The notes under the pieces: model-generated
Databases searched by the model: none
Seen by the model: only the letters and a program-made list of their open reading frames with translations
What the model was told of the DNA's origin: nothing
Made by a program: the position numbers and the translations under genes
Shown here: piece by piece, positions 1 to 9,501 of the stretch
How positions within the stretch are numbered: position 1 is the first letter of the stretch
Layout: every line of letters starts with the position of its first letter
DNA from: Sphingomonas sp. IC-11
Lineage (GTDB): Bacteria; Pseudomonadota; Alphaproteobacteria; Sphingomonadales; Sphingomonadaceae
Assembly: GCF_021043365.1 (NCBI RefSeq)
Contig: NZ_JAJNDU010000008.1
Location: 1-38,431, forward strand
Direction: 5' to 3'
Length of the DNA: 38,431 nt

Positions 1-148
1 CGGCCACCGCTGCGGTGACACCCATCTAGGCGGACCGCCCCCAACCGTCAAACACTTTTTGCAACTTTCTTACACCGCCCACAAAAAACCACGGATTCCC
101 GCCACCCTTAACTCACCAGCAAGTCACACACATGTAGCGAATCAGCCA

Positions 149-1615
149 ATGGCCAGCCCCCTTAGTCCCTCGAGCGAAGGCGAATCGTTCGCCAGTCAGG
201 TGCGCAATGCAGTGATCTGGCGCTCCGGTACCCAAGTGGCGGCGCAGCTGGTGCAATGGGCGTCGACCTTCCTGGTGATCCGCATCCTCGCGCCGAGCGA
301 TTATGGCCTGTTCGCCATGACCGGCGTCGTCATGGCGTTTCTCAACATGCTGAACGGTTACGGGTTGGCCAGCGGGCTTGTTCGCGAGCAGGCAGTTTCG
401 GACCGGCAGATCCGCCAGGCATTTGGCATGTTGATCGCCGTGAACGTCGGGCTGGGCCTTATCCAGCTCGGATTGGCTCCCGTTGCCGCTGCCTATTACC
501 GGCAGCCGCATGTCGCCGACCTGCTGCGCGTTCAATCGCTGATTTACCTCTTCACGCCGTTTATCGCCTTGCCTCAGGCTCTGCTGAGCCGCCGAATGGA
601 TTATCGTCGGCAAGGGCGGGCAAACATCCTGGCCTCTGTTGTGGGTGCTACCACGGCGTTAGTCGGTGCGTTTGCCGGATGGGGTGTGTGGACGCTGGTT
701 ATAGCGCCCATGGCGCTATTCGCCGCGCGGGCCATTGCCATGACCGTCGCGGCTGGCTCCTGGATGATGCCCTCCTTCGACTTTCGCGGAGCGGGTTCAC
801 TGGCACGCTTTGGCGGCGTGATGGCCGCGGGCCAGCTATTCTGGTTTGTGCAAAGCCAAGTCGACGTGTTCATCGCCGGTCGGCGTCTCGATCTTCATGA
901 CCTTGGTATCTACACGACCAGCCTGTTTCTGGCGCAGATCTTCGTGTCCAAGTTCGTGCCGCCGCTGAACGAAGTGGCATTTTCGGCTTACGCCCGCATC
1001 CAGCATGATCGAGCGGCCACGGCAGCCGCCTTCGTGAAGGGGGTCAGGATCGTGATGCTTGCCGCCCTGCCCTTCTACTTCGGATTGGCAGCAACGGCGA
1101 ATCCGTTGGTGCGGGTCATGCTTGGGGAGCAATGGGCGGATGCTTCTGCCGTTGTTCGGCTGCTGGCGCTCGCCATGCCGTTCATGACCCTGCAAGTGCT
1201 CTTCTCTCCTGCATGTGACGCAATTGGCCGGCCAGGTATCGGCGTCAGCAATGGTGCGATTGGGTCGGTGATCCTGACGGCTGGGTTTGTCTGCGGCATC
1301 CAATGGGGCTTGATCGGGATCGCGACTGCATGGGTCGTCTGCTATCCTATCTATCTGGCGATCAGTTGCTGGCGCTCGCTTCCGGTGATCGGCGCCCGTG
1401 CCCGCGATGTTGCCGCTGCTATTGTCCCGCCACTGACCGCTGCTGCGGTGATGGCGATCGTAGTGGCGGGCCTGGATCACGTCCTTACGCTGGCGCCGCT
1501 TGCGCGGCTGATCCTGCTCGTGACCGTCGGCGCCGCAGTCTATGCTGGCTGGCTTGCAATATTTGCAAAACAGCTGGTCCGCGAAACCCTGGCTCTCGTC
1601 CGGAACCGGGTATGA
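149..1615 (+). CDS. Lipopolysaccharide/exopolysaccharide flippase (MOP superfamily, Wzx-like)
   Basis: An integral membrane protein of 488 residues when read from the ATG at 149, with hydrophobic segments along its whole length. The start region (AVIWRSGTQVAAQLVQW, then RILAPSDYGLFAM) is typical of the WzxC/MOP branch of polysaccharide transporters, which flip lipid-linked oligosaccharide units across the inner membrane. The frame is open back to a TTG at 59, but the extra 30 residues are polar, low in complexity and unlike the family, so I prefer ATG 149; the Shine-Dalgarno is weak for both. No glycosyltransferase or polymerase gene lies to the right, so any polysaccharide cluster would lie to the left of the window. 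It ends 4 bp from the convergent CBS gene. Family is secure; the transported glycan is unknown. Confidence 0.85.
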   Translation: MASPLSPSSEGESFASQVRNAVIWRSGTQVAAQLVQWASTFLVIRILAPSDYGLFAMTGVVMAFLNMLNGYGLASGLVREQAVSDRQIRQAFGMLIAVNVGLGLIQLGLAPVAAAYYRQPHVADLLRVQSLIYLFTPFIALPQALLSRRMDYRRQGRANILASVVGATTALVGAFAGWGVWTLVIAPMALFAARAIAMTVAAGSWMMPSFDFRGAGSLARFGGVMAAGQLFWFVQSQVDVFIAGRRLDLHDLGIYTTSLFLAQIFVSKFVPPLNEVAFSAYARIQHDRAATAAAFVKGVRIVMLAALPFYFGLAATANPLVRVMLGEQWADASAVVRLLALAMPFMTLQVLFSPACDAIGRPGIGVSNGAIGSVILTAGFVCGIQWGLIGIATAWVVCYPIYLAISCWRSLPVIGARARDVAAAIVPPLTAAAVMAIVVAGLDHVLTLAPLARLILLVTVGAAVYAGWLAIFAKQLVRETLALVRNRV

Positions 1616-1619
1616 GATT

Positions 1620-2048
1620 TCACACCTGCTGAATGTAATCCCGCATGGCCGCGGCATCCGCCTCAACCCGCTCGATCCGGTATTTGACCAGATCCCCGAT
1701 TGAGACGAGGCCGATCATCCGGCCGTTCTCGACCACCGGAAGGTGGCGGATTCGCCGCCGTGTCATAAGTGAAAGGGCACCCATCACGGGGTCTTCAGGC
1801 GACACGGTGACCGCTGGCGCCGTCATCACCTCGCGAACGGGGCGATTGAGCACCTCGGTGTCGCCCGCCTTCAGGCAGTAGATGAGATCGCGTTCGGAGA
1901 ATACGCCGAGAACCTCCTCGCCGTTCACCACCGGCACCGCGCCGATCCGGCGCTCGGCCAGCAATGCCACTGCTTGTCGGACCGTATCGTCCGGGGCGAC
2001 CACGATGGTTTCGTGCCCCTTGCCGCGCAGGATTGCCGCTATCGTCAT
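1620..2048 (-). CDS. CBS-domain pair protein
   Basis: A 142-residue soluble protein made almost only of two CBS domains (about residues 8-62 and 72-130). Typical signatures are present: RRIGAVPVV followed by GVFSERDLI in the first and RRIRHLPVV followed by GLVSIGDLVK in the second. CBS pairs (Bateman modules) bind adenosyl ligands such as AMP, ATP or SAM, or NAD, and act as sensors; stand-alone versions in proteobacteria have mostly unknown partners. The frame is open upstream to 2153, but the ATG at 2048 is preceded by a good Shine-Dalgarno (AGGAGAG, 2053-2060), which decides the start. It is divergent from the small membrane protein at 2152 and convergent with the flippase. The ligand cannot be told from sequence. 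Confidence 0.9.
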   Translation of the reverse strand: MTIAAILRGKGHETIVVAPDDTVRQAVALLAERRIGAVPVVNGEEVLGVFSERDLIYCLKAGDTEVLNRPVREVMTAPAVTVSPEDPVMGALSLMTRRRIRHLPVVENGRMIGLVSIGDLVKYRIERVEADAAAMRDYIQQV

Positions 2049-2151
2049 CGGCTCTCTCCTCATTCTCTGCTCGCCGCCAGCTAAGCGTGGTTGGTCAGGC
2101 GGGACGGCGTTGTTGCTGGAAGAATGCGCCATTTCACGGCACATGGGAAGC

Positions 2152-2430
2152 ATGAGCCGGCTCGATGATCCTGAATATGCACGATTCGCCTGGAAGCGCT
2201 TTCGGCGCTTGCTTGCCTGGAGCGGGCTGGTTGGCCTTATCGCTTCGGTAATTTCGGTCTGGCTGGTGAGCCGTTCCTATGGCGCTCTCGACTGGGTCGC
2301 GACGCTGGCGATGATCGGCGGGGTTACCGGATCGGTGCTGATGGCGGGCGCGCTGATGGGGCTCACTTTTCTGTCGTCCGGCACGGGTCACGACGAAGCC
2401 GTGGACACCCGGGATTTCGACGACGCCTGA
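2152..2430 (+). CDS. Small two-helix membrane protein, conserved hypothetical
   Basis: A 92-residue protein with a charged N-terminus (SRLDDPEYARFAWKRFRRLL), two hydrophobic helices (about residues 21-43 and 48-74) and an acidic tail ending in DTRDFDDA. I recognise the type from sphingomonad genomes, where such proteins sit near housekeeping genes, but know no function. ATG 2152 is preceded closely by GGGAAGC; an in-frame ATG at 2143 is possible but has no ribosome binding site. The regular amphipathic and hydrophobic pattern and the divergent layout with the CBS gene argue for a real gene. It is followed by the terminator of the convergent DUF4167 gene. Confidence 0.7.
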   Translation: MSRLDDPEYARFAWKRFRRLLAWSGLVGLIASVISVWLVSRSYGALDWVATLAMIGGVTGSVLMAGALMGLTFLSSGTGHDEAVDTRDFDDA

Positions 2431-2493
2431 GCCTGAGCGCGGCCGCGAGATGATGGACTGCGGCCTGTCGGCGGATCAAATCGGCCTGTTACG

Positions 2494-2530
2494 CAAACGG
2501 GCCGGCCTCGCACATAGCGAAGCCGGCCCG
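2494..2530 (-). terminator. Rho-independent terminator of the DUF4167 gene
   Basis: An inverted repeat with arms of 14 bases (2498-2511 and 2517-2530, one mismatch) and a loop of about 5 bases. Read on the minus strand it is followed by GTTTGCGT, a short T-rich run. It lies 32 bp past the stop of the DUF4167 gene and may also serve the convergent small membrane gene. Confidence 0.7.
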
Positions 2531-2562
2531 CTTCTATCGAGACCTCCCGGAAGGAAGGTGGA

Positions 2563-3396
2563 TTAAGCCTCGGCCTCCGCCGGTGCGGCAAGCGTCCGGC
2601 GACGGCGCGGCTTGGGCGCCGCGTCCTCAGCCGTCATCTCACCACCGATCGCCGGCGGCAGCGCGCTGGCATCAAAGCCGAGCTGCTCACCAGCCTCGAC
2701 GGGTGCCTTGCGCGGGCGGCCACGACGCTTCGGAGCGGCCACTTCTGCCTCGGCGTGAACCTCGGGCGAAGACTGTGCAACGTCGACGCTGGCGGATTCC
2801 ACCGGCATCGCTTCGCCGTTCACCGGAGCGCTCACACGCTCGTCACGACGATAGTCACCGCGCGGAGCGGAAGACCGCTGACGGCGGTCCTGACCATCAC
2901 GCTGCCGGTTCTCGCCGCCTTCGGCACGATAGCCATCAGCCCGCGGGCCTTCATCGCGATCCTGCCGACCACGACCGCCATCCTGCTGACGATTGCCGTC
3001 GAACTGGCGGTTGCCGTCACGCTCGGAGCGCTCCTCGCCGCCACGGCCCTGCTCCTCGGCACGGATCGGCTCACCTTCGTCGCCGTAATCCTCGTCGAGA
3101 TCAAAGTCGTTCTGCGGACGACGATCGCGCGTCTGATCCTCGTAGCGGCCGCGCTGGTCGGCCAGCACGCGGAAATAATGATCGGCAAACTGGAGGTAAT
3201 ATTCGGTGTTGACGCGATCGCCCTGGCGCTGCGCGTCAGCCGCCATGTTCTTGTATTTTTCGTACAATTGGCTGGCGTTGCCCCGTGCGCGGCTATCGAT
3301 CCGGTTGCCGTTGTCACGCTGGCCCTGGCTGCCCCCGCCCTGCGAACGCTGCCCACCGCGGCCGCGACGGCGACCGTTCTGACGGTTGTTGATCAA
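2563..3396 (-). CDS. DUF4167 protein, basic and low-complexity, with AT-hook-like motif
   Basis: Read from a TTG start at 3396 this gives 277 residues beginning (M)INNRQNGRRRGRGGQR, the typical start of DUF4167 proteins. The conserved core (about residues 38-80, containing YEKYKNMAADAQRQGDRV and YYLQFADHYFRV) is followed by a long Arg/Asp/Glu/Gln-rich disordered stretch and a C-terminal basic patch, KRRGRPRKA at about 223-231, with the RGRP core of an AT-hook. The frame is open upstream to 3561, but those residues do not fit the family. The TTG has a GAGGA element about 10 bases before it. Placement after prmC and prfA is the usual alphaproteobacterial order. The function of the family is not established; the tail suggests nucleic-acid binding (inference). 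Confidence 0.85.
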   Translation of the reverse strand: MINNRQNGRRRGRGGQRSQGGGSQGQRDNGNRIDSRARGNASQLYEKYKNMAADAQRQGDRVNTEYYLQFADHYFRVLADQRGRYEDQTRDRRPQNDFDLDEDYGDEGEPIRAEEQGRGGEERSERDGNRQFDGNRQQDGGRGRQDRDEGPRADGYRAEGGENRQRDGQDRRQRSSAPRGDYRRDERVSAPVNGEAMPVESASVDVAQSSPEVHAEAEVAAPKRRGRPRKAPVEAGEQLGFDASALPPAIGGEMTAEDAAPKPRRRRTLAAPAEAEA

Positions 3397-3633
3397 ATTA
3401 CTGTCCTCGTCCTCAAACCAAAAACGGCCTTGCTCCCGGAACAATCGGTGCAACAACCCCCGGCTTTGGGCGGACCAGCGCACAATGCGCATCGCCTCCA
3501 AAAGCCTGCCATGGTCGCCGGACTGCAGCGACTGATGACGAAGGGTGGGCAAGCCGCCCAAAATTCAACCAGAAATGTTGATTTTGCGTGCCCCTGCGCT
3601 TGCCATAGCCGCTGCAAAGGCTTTCTCAAAGCG

Positions 3634-3662
3634 AAATATTGGGTAAAATTCGTTGATTTCAA
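3634..3662 (-). promoter_or_regulatory. Candidate housekeeping promoter for the DUF4167 gene
   Basis: On the minus strand TTGAAA (3657-3662) and ATATTT (3634-3639) are separated by exactly 17 bp, in the most AT-rich stretch of this neighbourhood. The -35 box overlaps the prmC stop codon. It predicts a leader of about 230 bases before the TTG start at 3396; I see no convincing structure in that leader. Confidence 0.5.
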
Positions 3663-4489
3663 GGCGTGATGACAAGGCATCGATCACGCCCCGCCAGATC
3701 CCTGCTGAGTGTCACCTGAAGATCAGCGGCGATGAAGAGAGCGCCGGCTGAATCGGCCTGCGCGGCGCCGATTTCCACGCACGCGACGCCTCCCGGCGCG
3801 ATCTGTTGCTTCAACAGCGGCGCAATCGCGCGGTAATCATCCAGCCCGTCGCCGCCCGCATAGAGCGCGCCCGCCGGTTCATAGCGCGCGACTTCCTCCG
3901 GCACGGCTTCAACGGTTGCCACATACGGCGGATTGCACAGGATAAGATCGAACGCGGCGCCCGTTCCGGCCCAGCCGCCGAGGCGAATATCGGCGCGACC
4001 GGGCGCGATCCGATCGGCATTGCGCTGCGCGATCTCGATCGCCTGCCGCGACGCATCAATCCCGACGCCTGTTGCCTCTGGCCATTGATCAAGCGCTGCC
4101 AGCAGCAACGCGCCCGAACCAGTGCCCAGATCCAGAACCGTCCGCGGCCCGGGGCCAGCGCCGAAATGGTCCACCGCCGCCTCGATCAGCGTTTCGCTGT
4201 CCGGACGCGGAATCAATACGCCGGGGGCGACATCAAGGTCGATCGTCCAGAACGCGCGCGTCCCCGTGATGTAAGCGACGGGTTCATGACGCGCACGACG
4301 CGCCACCAGATCCGAAAAGGCGGCAGGAACCGGCTGGTCAGCCAGCGTGAGCAACAGCCGCTCACGGCTGATGCCAAGCGCATGGGCAAGCAGCAATTCG
4401 GCATCGAGCCGCGGCGTTTCCGAAAACCCGAACCGGCCAGCCGCGGCCATCAGAGCAGCGCGTGCCCCGCCCTGCCCCGGGTCACCCAT
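3659..4489 (-). CDS. prmC: Release factor glutamine methyltransferase
   Basis: This 276-residue protein is the SAM-dependent enzyme that methylates the Gln of the GGQ motif in class-1 release factors. The N-terminal helical domain (1-80) leads into IPRPDSE (93-99), the SAM-binding loop LDLGTGSG (119-126) and the catalytic NPPY (186-189), all diagnostic of HemK/PrmC. Length is normal. Its ATG lies within the end of prfA (8-base overlap), so the enzyme is translationally coupled to its own substrate. It belongs to the hisS-prfA-prmC operon. Confidence 0.97.
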   Translation of the reverse strand: MGDPGQGGARAALMAAAGRFGFSETPRLDAELLLAHALGISRERLLLTLADQPVPAAFSDLVARRARHEPVAYITGTRAFWTIDLDVAPGVLIPRPDSETLIEAAVDHFGAGPGPRTVLDLGTGSGALLLAALDQWPEATGVGIDASRQAIEIAQRNADRIAPGRADIRLGGWAGTGAAFDLILCNPPYVATVEAVPEEVARYEPAGALYAGGDGLDDYRAIAPLLKQQIAPGGVACVEIGAAQADSAGALFIAADLQVTLSRDLAGRDRCLVITP

Positions 4490-5555
4490 CCAGCGAAGCG
4501 AGCCGCTCGGCCTCGTCCTCGGCGATCAAGGCCCCGATCAGTTCGTCCATGTCGCCGGCGAGGATTTCCGGCAGGCGATGCAGGGTCAGGTTGATGCGGT
4601 GATCGGTCACGCGGCCCTGCGGGAAATTGTAGGTGCGGATCCGCTCCGATCGGTCGCCGCTGCCCACCATCGACTTTCGCGCCCCCGCGCGTTCGGCATG
4701 AAGCCGTTCGCGCTCCATTTCGTACAAGCGCGTGCGCAGTACCTTCAGCGCCTTGGCCTTGTTCTTGTGCTGCGATTTTTCGTCCTGCTGAATCACCGTC
4801 AGCCCGGTGGGAATGTGAACGATGCGCACCGCGGAATCGGTGGTGTTCACCGACTGGCCGCCAGGACCCGATGAACGGTAGATGTCGATACGCAGATCCT
4901 TGTCATCGATCTGCACGTCGACTTCCTCGGCCTCCGGCAGCACGGCCACCGTCGCCGCCGAGGTGTGAATTCGGCCGCCGCTTTCGGTGACGGGTACGCG
5001 CTGGACCCGGTGAACGCCGCTTTCGAATTTCAGCTTGGCGAACACGCCCGAACCGGTGACGGAAGCGACCACTTCCTTGTACCCGCCCGCATCGCTGTCC
5101 GAGGCGGAAATCAACTCGACGCGCCAGCCCTGCCCCTCGGCATATCGCTGATACATGCGAAACAGATCGCCAGCGAACAAGGCGGCCTCGTCGCCGCCCG
5201 TTCCGGCGCGCACTTCCAGCATCGCCGAGCGCTCATCCGCCGCATCGCGCGGCAGGAGCGCGAGGGCGAGCTTGCGATCCGCCGCTTCCAGCGCCGCCTT
5301 GTTCTCGCGCAGTTCCTCCTCGGCCATGGCACGAAGTTCGGCATCGGCGTCGCCGGTCATGAAGGCGAGGCTGTCCGCCTCCTGCCGTAAACGGCGCACT
5401 TCAGCCGCCGCCTGGGCGACGGGCTCAAGCTCCGCATATTCCTTGGACACCGCGACGAAGCGATCGCCGGGAAGATCGCCGGTCGCCATCTGCGCAGCGA
5501 GCTCGTCGCGCCGCGCCTCGATCTGACGGATGCGTTCAAGCGAGATGGCGGTCAT
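4482..5555 (-). CDS. prfA: Peptide chain release factor 1
   Basis: RF1, 357 residues, ends translation at UAA and UAG. It shows the anticodon-mimic PxT motif as PVT (188-190, in [17 protein letters not shown]) and the peptidyl-hydrolysis motif GGQ (232-234, in [10 protein letters not shown]). PxT rather than SPF marks it as RF1, not RF2. The start ATG overlaps the hisS stop as ATGA, and its own end overlaps prmC by 8 bases, so the three genes are tightly coupled. Length and domain order are normal. Confidence 0.98.
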   Translation of the reverse strand: MTAISLERIRQIEARRDELAAQMATGDLPGDRFVAVSKEYAELEPVAQAAAEVRRLRQEADSLAFMTGDADAELRAMAEEELRENKAALEAADRKLALALLPRDAADERSAMLEVRAGTGGDEAALFAGDLFRMYQRYAEGQGWRVELISASDSDAGGYKEVVASVTGSGVFAKLKFESGVHRVQRVPVTESGGRIHTSAATVAVLPEAEEVDVQIDDKDLRIDIYRSSGPGGQSVNTTDSAVRIVHIPTGLTVIQQDEKSQHKNKAKALKVLRTRLYEMERERLHAERAGARKSMVGSGDRSERIRTYNFPQGRVTDHRINLTLHRLPEILAGDMDELIGALIAEDEAERLASLDG

Positions 5556-6802
5556 TGCTGAGCGACAACCACCGGTTCCACGATGGCGCGAACGCGGTCG
5601 AGCGCATCCTGATCGGCACCGTAGCTGCGCTGCGACTGGGTGAGCGCATCGTCGCGAACGGACAGGCTGTAGGTCTGCGACGGCTTGCGCTTCAGCGCCT
5701 TGTCGAAGCGCTTGCGCGGGCTCCCCTCGATGGTGGCTTCCGCAGCAATGCCGGCGCGGCGAAGCGCGGCGACAGCAGCGGTGGCGGCAAGCTCAAGCCC
5801 GCCGCTTTCTGCCACGACGTTGACCGGCCCTTCAAACGAGGGCTCCTCCAGCAGCATGGCCAGCCGCTCGACACCCGCCGCCCAGCCGACGCCAGCCGTG
5901 GGCGCGCCGCCCAGGCTCTCGATCAGACCGTCATAGCGCCCGCCGGCGAGCACCGTACCCTGCGCGCCCAGGCGATCGGTCACGAACTCGAAGGCAGTGT
6001 GGCGGTAATAGTCCAGGCCGCGGACGAGTCGTGCGTTGCGCTTCCAGGCGACGCCCGCCGCCTCCAGCCCCTTGGTCACGCTTTCAAAGAAAGCGCCCGC
6101 CTCTGACGTGAGGAAATCATCGATACCCGGCGCCGCATCGGCGATCGGCCGATCGCGCGGATCCTTGGAATCGAGGATGCGCAGCGGGTTCTTGTCGAGC
6201 CGGGCAAGGCTATCCTCGCTCAAGTCGCCGCGATGCTTCTCGAAGTGCGAGACAAGCGCGGCGCGCCAGGCGTCACGGGTATCCGCATCGCCAAGCGTAT
6301 TCAGTTGCAGTGTCACCCCTTCCGCAATGCCCAGCTCGTGCAGGAGCTGATCCGCCAGGGTCAGCAGCTCCACATCAGCTGCGGGCTCGGGCGCACCGAG
6401 GATCTCCGCATCGATCTGGTGGAACTGACGATAGCGGCCCTTCTGCGGCCGCTCGTAACGGAACACTGCGCCGCTGGTCGCCAGCTTCAGCGGCGCGAAT
6501 TGCTGCCATCCCTCGGTGAGATAGGCGCGGGCGAGGCCGGCAGTGAATTCCGGCCGAAGCGTGAGCGAATCGCCACCGCGATCGGGGAAGGTGTACATTT
6601 CCTTCGACACGACGTCGGTTGTTTCGCCGATCGAGCGGGCGAATACTTCGGTTGCTTCAAACACCGGGATCTCGACCCGCTGGAAGCAATAGAGTTTGCG
6701 CACGCGATCGAAGGTGTCGAGCACATGCGCAAAGCGGCGTTGTTCGCTGCCGAAGATGTCCTGCGTGCCGCGCACGCGGTTGGGAGTCTGAATCCGGGCC
6801 AT
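5552..6802 (-). CDS. hisS: Histidyl-tRNA synthetase
   Basis: Class II aminoacyl-tRNA synthetase of 416 residues, charging tRNA-His. Motif 2 is at 114-129 ([16 protein letters not shown]), the histidine-binding signature at 260-270 ([14 protein letters not shown]) and GGRYDGL at 287-293; a C-terminal alpha/beta anticodon-binding domain follows (about 325-410). The motif-2 loop ERPQKGR is the canonical bacterial form, not the altered form reported in alphaproteobacteria whose tRNA-His lacks G-1. It heads the hisS-prfA-prmC operon. The Shine-Dalgarno before ATG 6802 is poor, and a short hairpin (6821-6836) lies in the leader. Confidence 0.97.
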   Translation of the reverse strand: MARIQTPNRVRGTQDIFGSEQRRFAHVLDTFDRVRKLYCFQRVEIPVFEATEVFARSIGETTDVVSKEMYTFPDRGGDSLTLRPEFTAGLARAYLTEGWQQFAPLKLATSGAVFRYERPQKGRYRQFHQIDAEILGAPEPAADVELLTLADQLLHELGIAEGVTLQLNTLGDADTRDAWRAALVSHFEKHRGDLSEDSLARLDKNPLRILDSKDPRDRPIADAAPGIDDFLTSEAGAFFESVTKGLEAAGVAWKRNARLVRGLDYYRHTAFEFVTDRLGAQGTVLAGGRYDGLIESLGGAPTAGVGWAAGVERLAMLLEEPSFEGPVNVVAESGGLELAATAAVAALRRAGIAAEATIEGSPRKRFDKALKRKPSQTYSLSVRDDALTQSQRSYGADQDALDRVRAIVEPVVVAQQ

Positions 6803-6899
6803 TGCGGGCGCATCTAGGCCCCGCTTTCAAAAGCGGCAATGCAAGTCATCGAGCGCAGGTCATTGAGCTTCGCAGCGCCGCTCGTTAGCGGGGCTTTCC

Positions 6900-8816
6900 A
6901 TGATCCGTCTTGCCTTCGCGAGCGTCCTGCTCGCTTCCGCTGCCGTCGTCACGGCTCAAGTACCCAATGGGAACTCCGCGCCGCAGCCGGTGCCTTTCAC
7001 GACCACGATCCCCGATCCGGTCGATCAGCCCTACCCCGGCACGATCGCGCTGAATGTCGATGCCACCGATGTTGCCCGCGGCATCTTCCGCGTCAACGAA
7101 ACGATCCCGGTGGCCAAGGCAGGGCCGATGACGTTGCTTTACCCCGCGTGGCTGCCCGGCAATCACGCAGCGCGCGGCCAGATCGAGAAGCTGGCCGGAC
7201 TGGTGATCAAGGCGAACGGCCGGACGATCCCGTGGACGCGCGATCCGGTGGACGTCTACGCCTTCCATATCGACGTGCCCGCCGGTGCCAGCGCGATCGA
7301 AGCCAGTTTCCAGTTCATTTCGGCCACCAAGGCGGATCAGGGCCGGATCACCATGACGCCGGAAATGCTGAGCCTCCAGCCCAACTCCGTCAGCCTTTAT
7401 CCCGCCGGCTATTTCACCCGCCAGATCCCGGTGAAGATGACGGTGAAATATCCGGCCGGCTGGACGGCGTCCGGCGCCATTCCGGCCAAGGTCAGCGGGT
7501 CCACCTATTCCTATGATCGCGCCAATTACGAGGTGCTCGTCGATTCACCGATCCTGGCAGGCCGTTATGGCAAGACGTGGCAGCTGACACCGCGCGTGTC
7601 GCTTGCCGTTTACGCCGATACGCCCGACGAACTCGCCGCCACGCCGGCGCAGATCGATGCGCACAAGCGGCTGGTTGAGCAATCGGCAAAAGCATTCGCG
7701 AGCCAGCATTACGACAAGTACACGTTCCTGCTGTCGATCAGCGACAATCTGGGCGGCATCGGGCTGGAGCATCACCGGTCCAGCGAGAACGGGGTTACGC
7801 CCGGGTATTTCACGAAATGGGAAGAAGGGCCGGGCCGCCGCAACCTGCTGCCCCACGAGTTCAGCCACAGCTGGAACGGCAAGTTCCGCCGCGGCGCCGA
7901 TTCCTGGACGCCCGACTTCCGCACCCCGATGCGCAACTCGCTTCTGTGGGTGTACGAAGGGCAGACGCAATTCTGGGGCTATGTGCTTCAGGCGCGGTCG
8001 GGAATGGTGTCCAAGCAGGATACGCTTGATCAGCTCGCGGCGATCGCGGCGCTCTACGACAGCCAGCCTGCACGCCAGTGGCGCGACCTGATCGACACCA
8101 CCAACGATCCGATCATTTCCGCACGTCGGCCAAAGGGCTGGACCAGCTGGCAGCGCAGCGAAGACTATTACAACGAAGGCTTGCTCGTCTGGCTGGAGGT
8201 GGATTCGACGCTGCGTCAGCTTTCCGGCGGCAAGAAGTCGATCGACGATTTCGCGAAGGCGTTCTTCGGCGTGCGCGATGGCGACTGGGGCGATCTGACC
8301 TATACGTTCGACGATGTGGTCGCGACGCTGAACGCGGTTCAGCCCCATGACTGGCGCACGCTGCTGACCCAGCGGCTGACGGAGCATGGCAAGGGCGCGC
8401 CGCTCTCCGGCTTCGAGCGCAACGGCTATCGCTTGGTCTATACCGCGGATGCGCCGCCATCGTTCCGCCATGGCGAGAAGACGCGCAAGGTGGCTGACCT
8501 CACCTATTCCGGTGGGTTCGTGGTCGGAGCCGGCGGCGAGATCACCTCCGTCACCTGGGGGTCGCCGGCGTTCGACGCGGGGCTGACCCTCGGCACCACC
8601 ATCGTATCCGTTGGCGGGATGGCCTATTCCGATGACCGGCTGAAGGCTGCCATCGCTGCGGCAAAGGATAGCAAGACGCCGGTCCAGATGTGGGTGAAGA
8701 AGGGCGAACGCTACCGGCAAGTCTCGCTCGACTGGCAGGGCGGCCTGCGCTACCCGCGCCTGGAAAAGATCGGCACGGGAGAGGCCGGTCTTGATCGGTT
8801 GCTTGCGCCGCGCTGA
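6900..8816 (+). CDS. M61-family metallopeptidase with C-terminal PDZ domain, exported
   Basis: A 638-residue protein with a signal peptide (MIRLAFASVLLASAAVVTA, cut near residue 19-20), so periplasmic or outside the cell. The zinc site is HEFSH at 319-323, with a probable third ligand Glu353 in VYEGQTQFWG; GLEHHRSS just before it (289-294) is also typical of M61, the glycyl-aminopeptidase family. An N-terminal beta-domain (about 40-215) comes first, and a PDZ-like domain (about 540-625) follows the catalytic region. Length matches the family. The substrate is unknown; M61 members are aminopeptidases preferring N-terminal Gly or Ala in the few cases studied. It is divergent from hisS over 97 bp and is followed by ppa at 49 bp. 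Confidence 0.93.
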   Translation: MIRLAFASVLLASAAVVTAQVPNGNSAPQPVPFTTTIPDPVDQPYPGTIALNVDATDVARGIFRVNETIPVAKAGPMTLLYPAWLPGNHAARGQIEKLAGLVIKANGRTIPWTRDPVDVYAFHIDVPAGASAIEASFQFISATKADQGRITMTPEMLSLQPNSVSLYPAGYFTRQIPVKMTVKYPAGWTASGAIPAKVSGSTYSYDRANYEVLVDSPILAGRYGKTWQLTPRVSLAVYADTPDELAATPAQIDAHKRLVEQSAKAFASQHYDKYTFLLSISDNLGGIGLEHHRSSENGVTPGYFTKWEEGPGRRNLLPHEFSHSWNGKFRRGADSWTPDFRTPMRNSLLWVYEGQTQFWGYVLQARSGMVSKQDTLDQLAAIAALYDSQPARQWRDLIDTTNDPIISARRPKGWTSWQRSEDYYNEGLLVWLEVDSTLRQLSGGKKSIDDFAKAFFGVRDGDWGDLTYTFDDVVATLNAVQPHDWRTLLTQRLTEHGKGAPLSGFERNGYRLVYTADAPPSFRHGEKTRKVADLTYSGGFVVGAGGEITSVTWGSPAFDAGLTLGTTIVSVGGMAYSDDRLKAAIAAAKDSKTPVQMWVKKGERYRQVSLDWQGGLRYPRLEKIGTGEAGLDRLLAPR

Positions 8817-8865
8817 CCCGCGGCACGAGTCTTCAATTCGCAATACCAAAGCAAAGGGACCGAAC

Positions 8866-9444
8866 ATGCGCATCGACATGGTGCCGACGGGGGACAACCC
8901 GCCGCACAGCCTGAATGTCATCATCGAAGTGCCAACCGGTGGCGAGCCGGTGAAGTACGAGTTCGACAAGGCGAGCGGCGCGCTGTTCGTGGATCGCATC
9001 CTGCACACGCCGATGCGCTATCCGGCGAATTACGGCTTCGTGCCGCACACGCTGTCGCCGGATGGTGACCCGCTCGACGCTTTGGTCGTGTCGCGCTCGC
9101 CGTTCATCCCCGGCTGCGTCGTGCGCGCACGGCCAATCGCAGTGCTGAACCTGGAAGACGAGGCTGGCGGCGACGAGAAGCTCGTCTGCGTGCCGGTCGA
9201 CCAGACCTTCCCTTATTATTCCAAGGTCGGCGAGAAGGACGATCTGCCCGAGATCGTGTTCGAGCAGATCGAACACTTCTTCACCCACTATAAGGACCTG
9301 GAGAAGAAGAAGTGGGTGCGCATCGGCAAGTGGGGCGGCGCTGACGAAGCGCGGCAGATCACCATGGAAGCGATCGAGCGCTACAACGAAGCGAAGAAGC
9401 AGGGCGAAGAGCCGCACGACCACGACGTGCCCGGCCGCGACTGA
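8866..9444 (+). CDS. ppa: Inorganic pyrophosphatase, family I
   Basis: A soluble cytoplasmic enzyme of 192 residues that hydrolyses pyrophosphate to phosphate and pulls biosynthetic reactions forward. The family signature DGDPLDA is present, as are RYPANYGFVPHT before it and KKWVRIGKWGGADEA near the end. ATG 8866 follows AAAGGGACC; the longer open frame upstream runs into the M61 gene and lacks family similarity. A strong hairpin lies just after the stop. Confidence 0.97.
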   Translation: MRIDMVPTGDNPPHSLNVIIEVPTGGEPVKYEFDKASGALFVDRILHTPMRYPANYGFVPHTLSPDGDPLDALVVSRSPFIPGCVVRARPIAVLNLEDEAGGDEKLVCVPVDQTFPYYSKVGEKDDLPEIVFEQIEHFFTHYKDLEKKKWVRIGKWGGADEARQITMEAIERYNEAKKQGEEPHDHDVPGRD

Positions 9445-9459
9445 ACCGAGACCTCAGCA

Positions 9460-9494
9460 CCCCCCCATTTCCGGTACGCCGGGAATGAGGGGGG
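9460..9494. terminator. Bidirectional hairpin between ppa and the SMR gene
   Basis: A C-run and a G-run (9460-9466 and 9489-9494) plus inner arms close on a TACG loop (9475-9478), giving about 14 pairs with a small bulge. It sits between two convergent genes, 15 bases after the ppa stop and next to the SMR stop. There is no T-run on either side, so termination may need Rho or rely on the stem alone. Confidence 0.55.
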
Positions 9495-9501
9495 CGCCCA
9501 T

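Noticed and set aside
6821..6836. Hairpin in the hisS leader as an attenuator
   Set aside because: Only about 6 pairs and a 4-base loop, no His-rich leader peptide and no alternative stem visible.
7545..9008. 487-codon open frame antisense to the M61 and ppa genes
   Set aside because: Covers parts of two well-supported genes on the other strand and has no recognisable domain.
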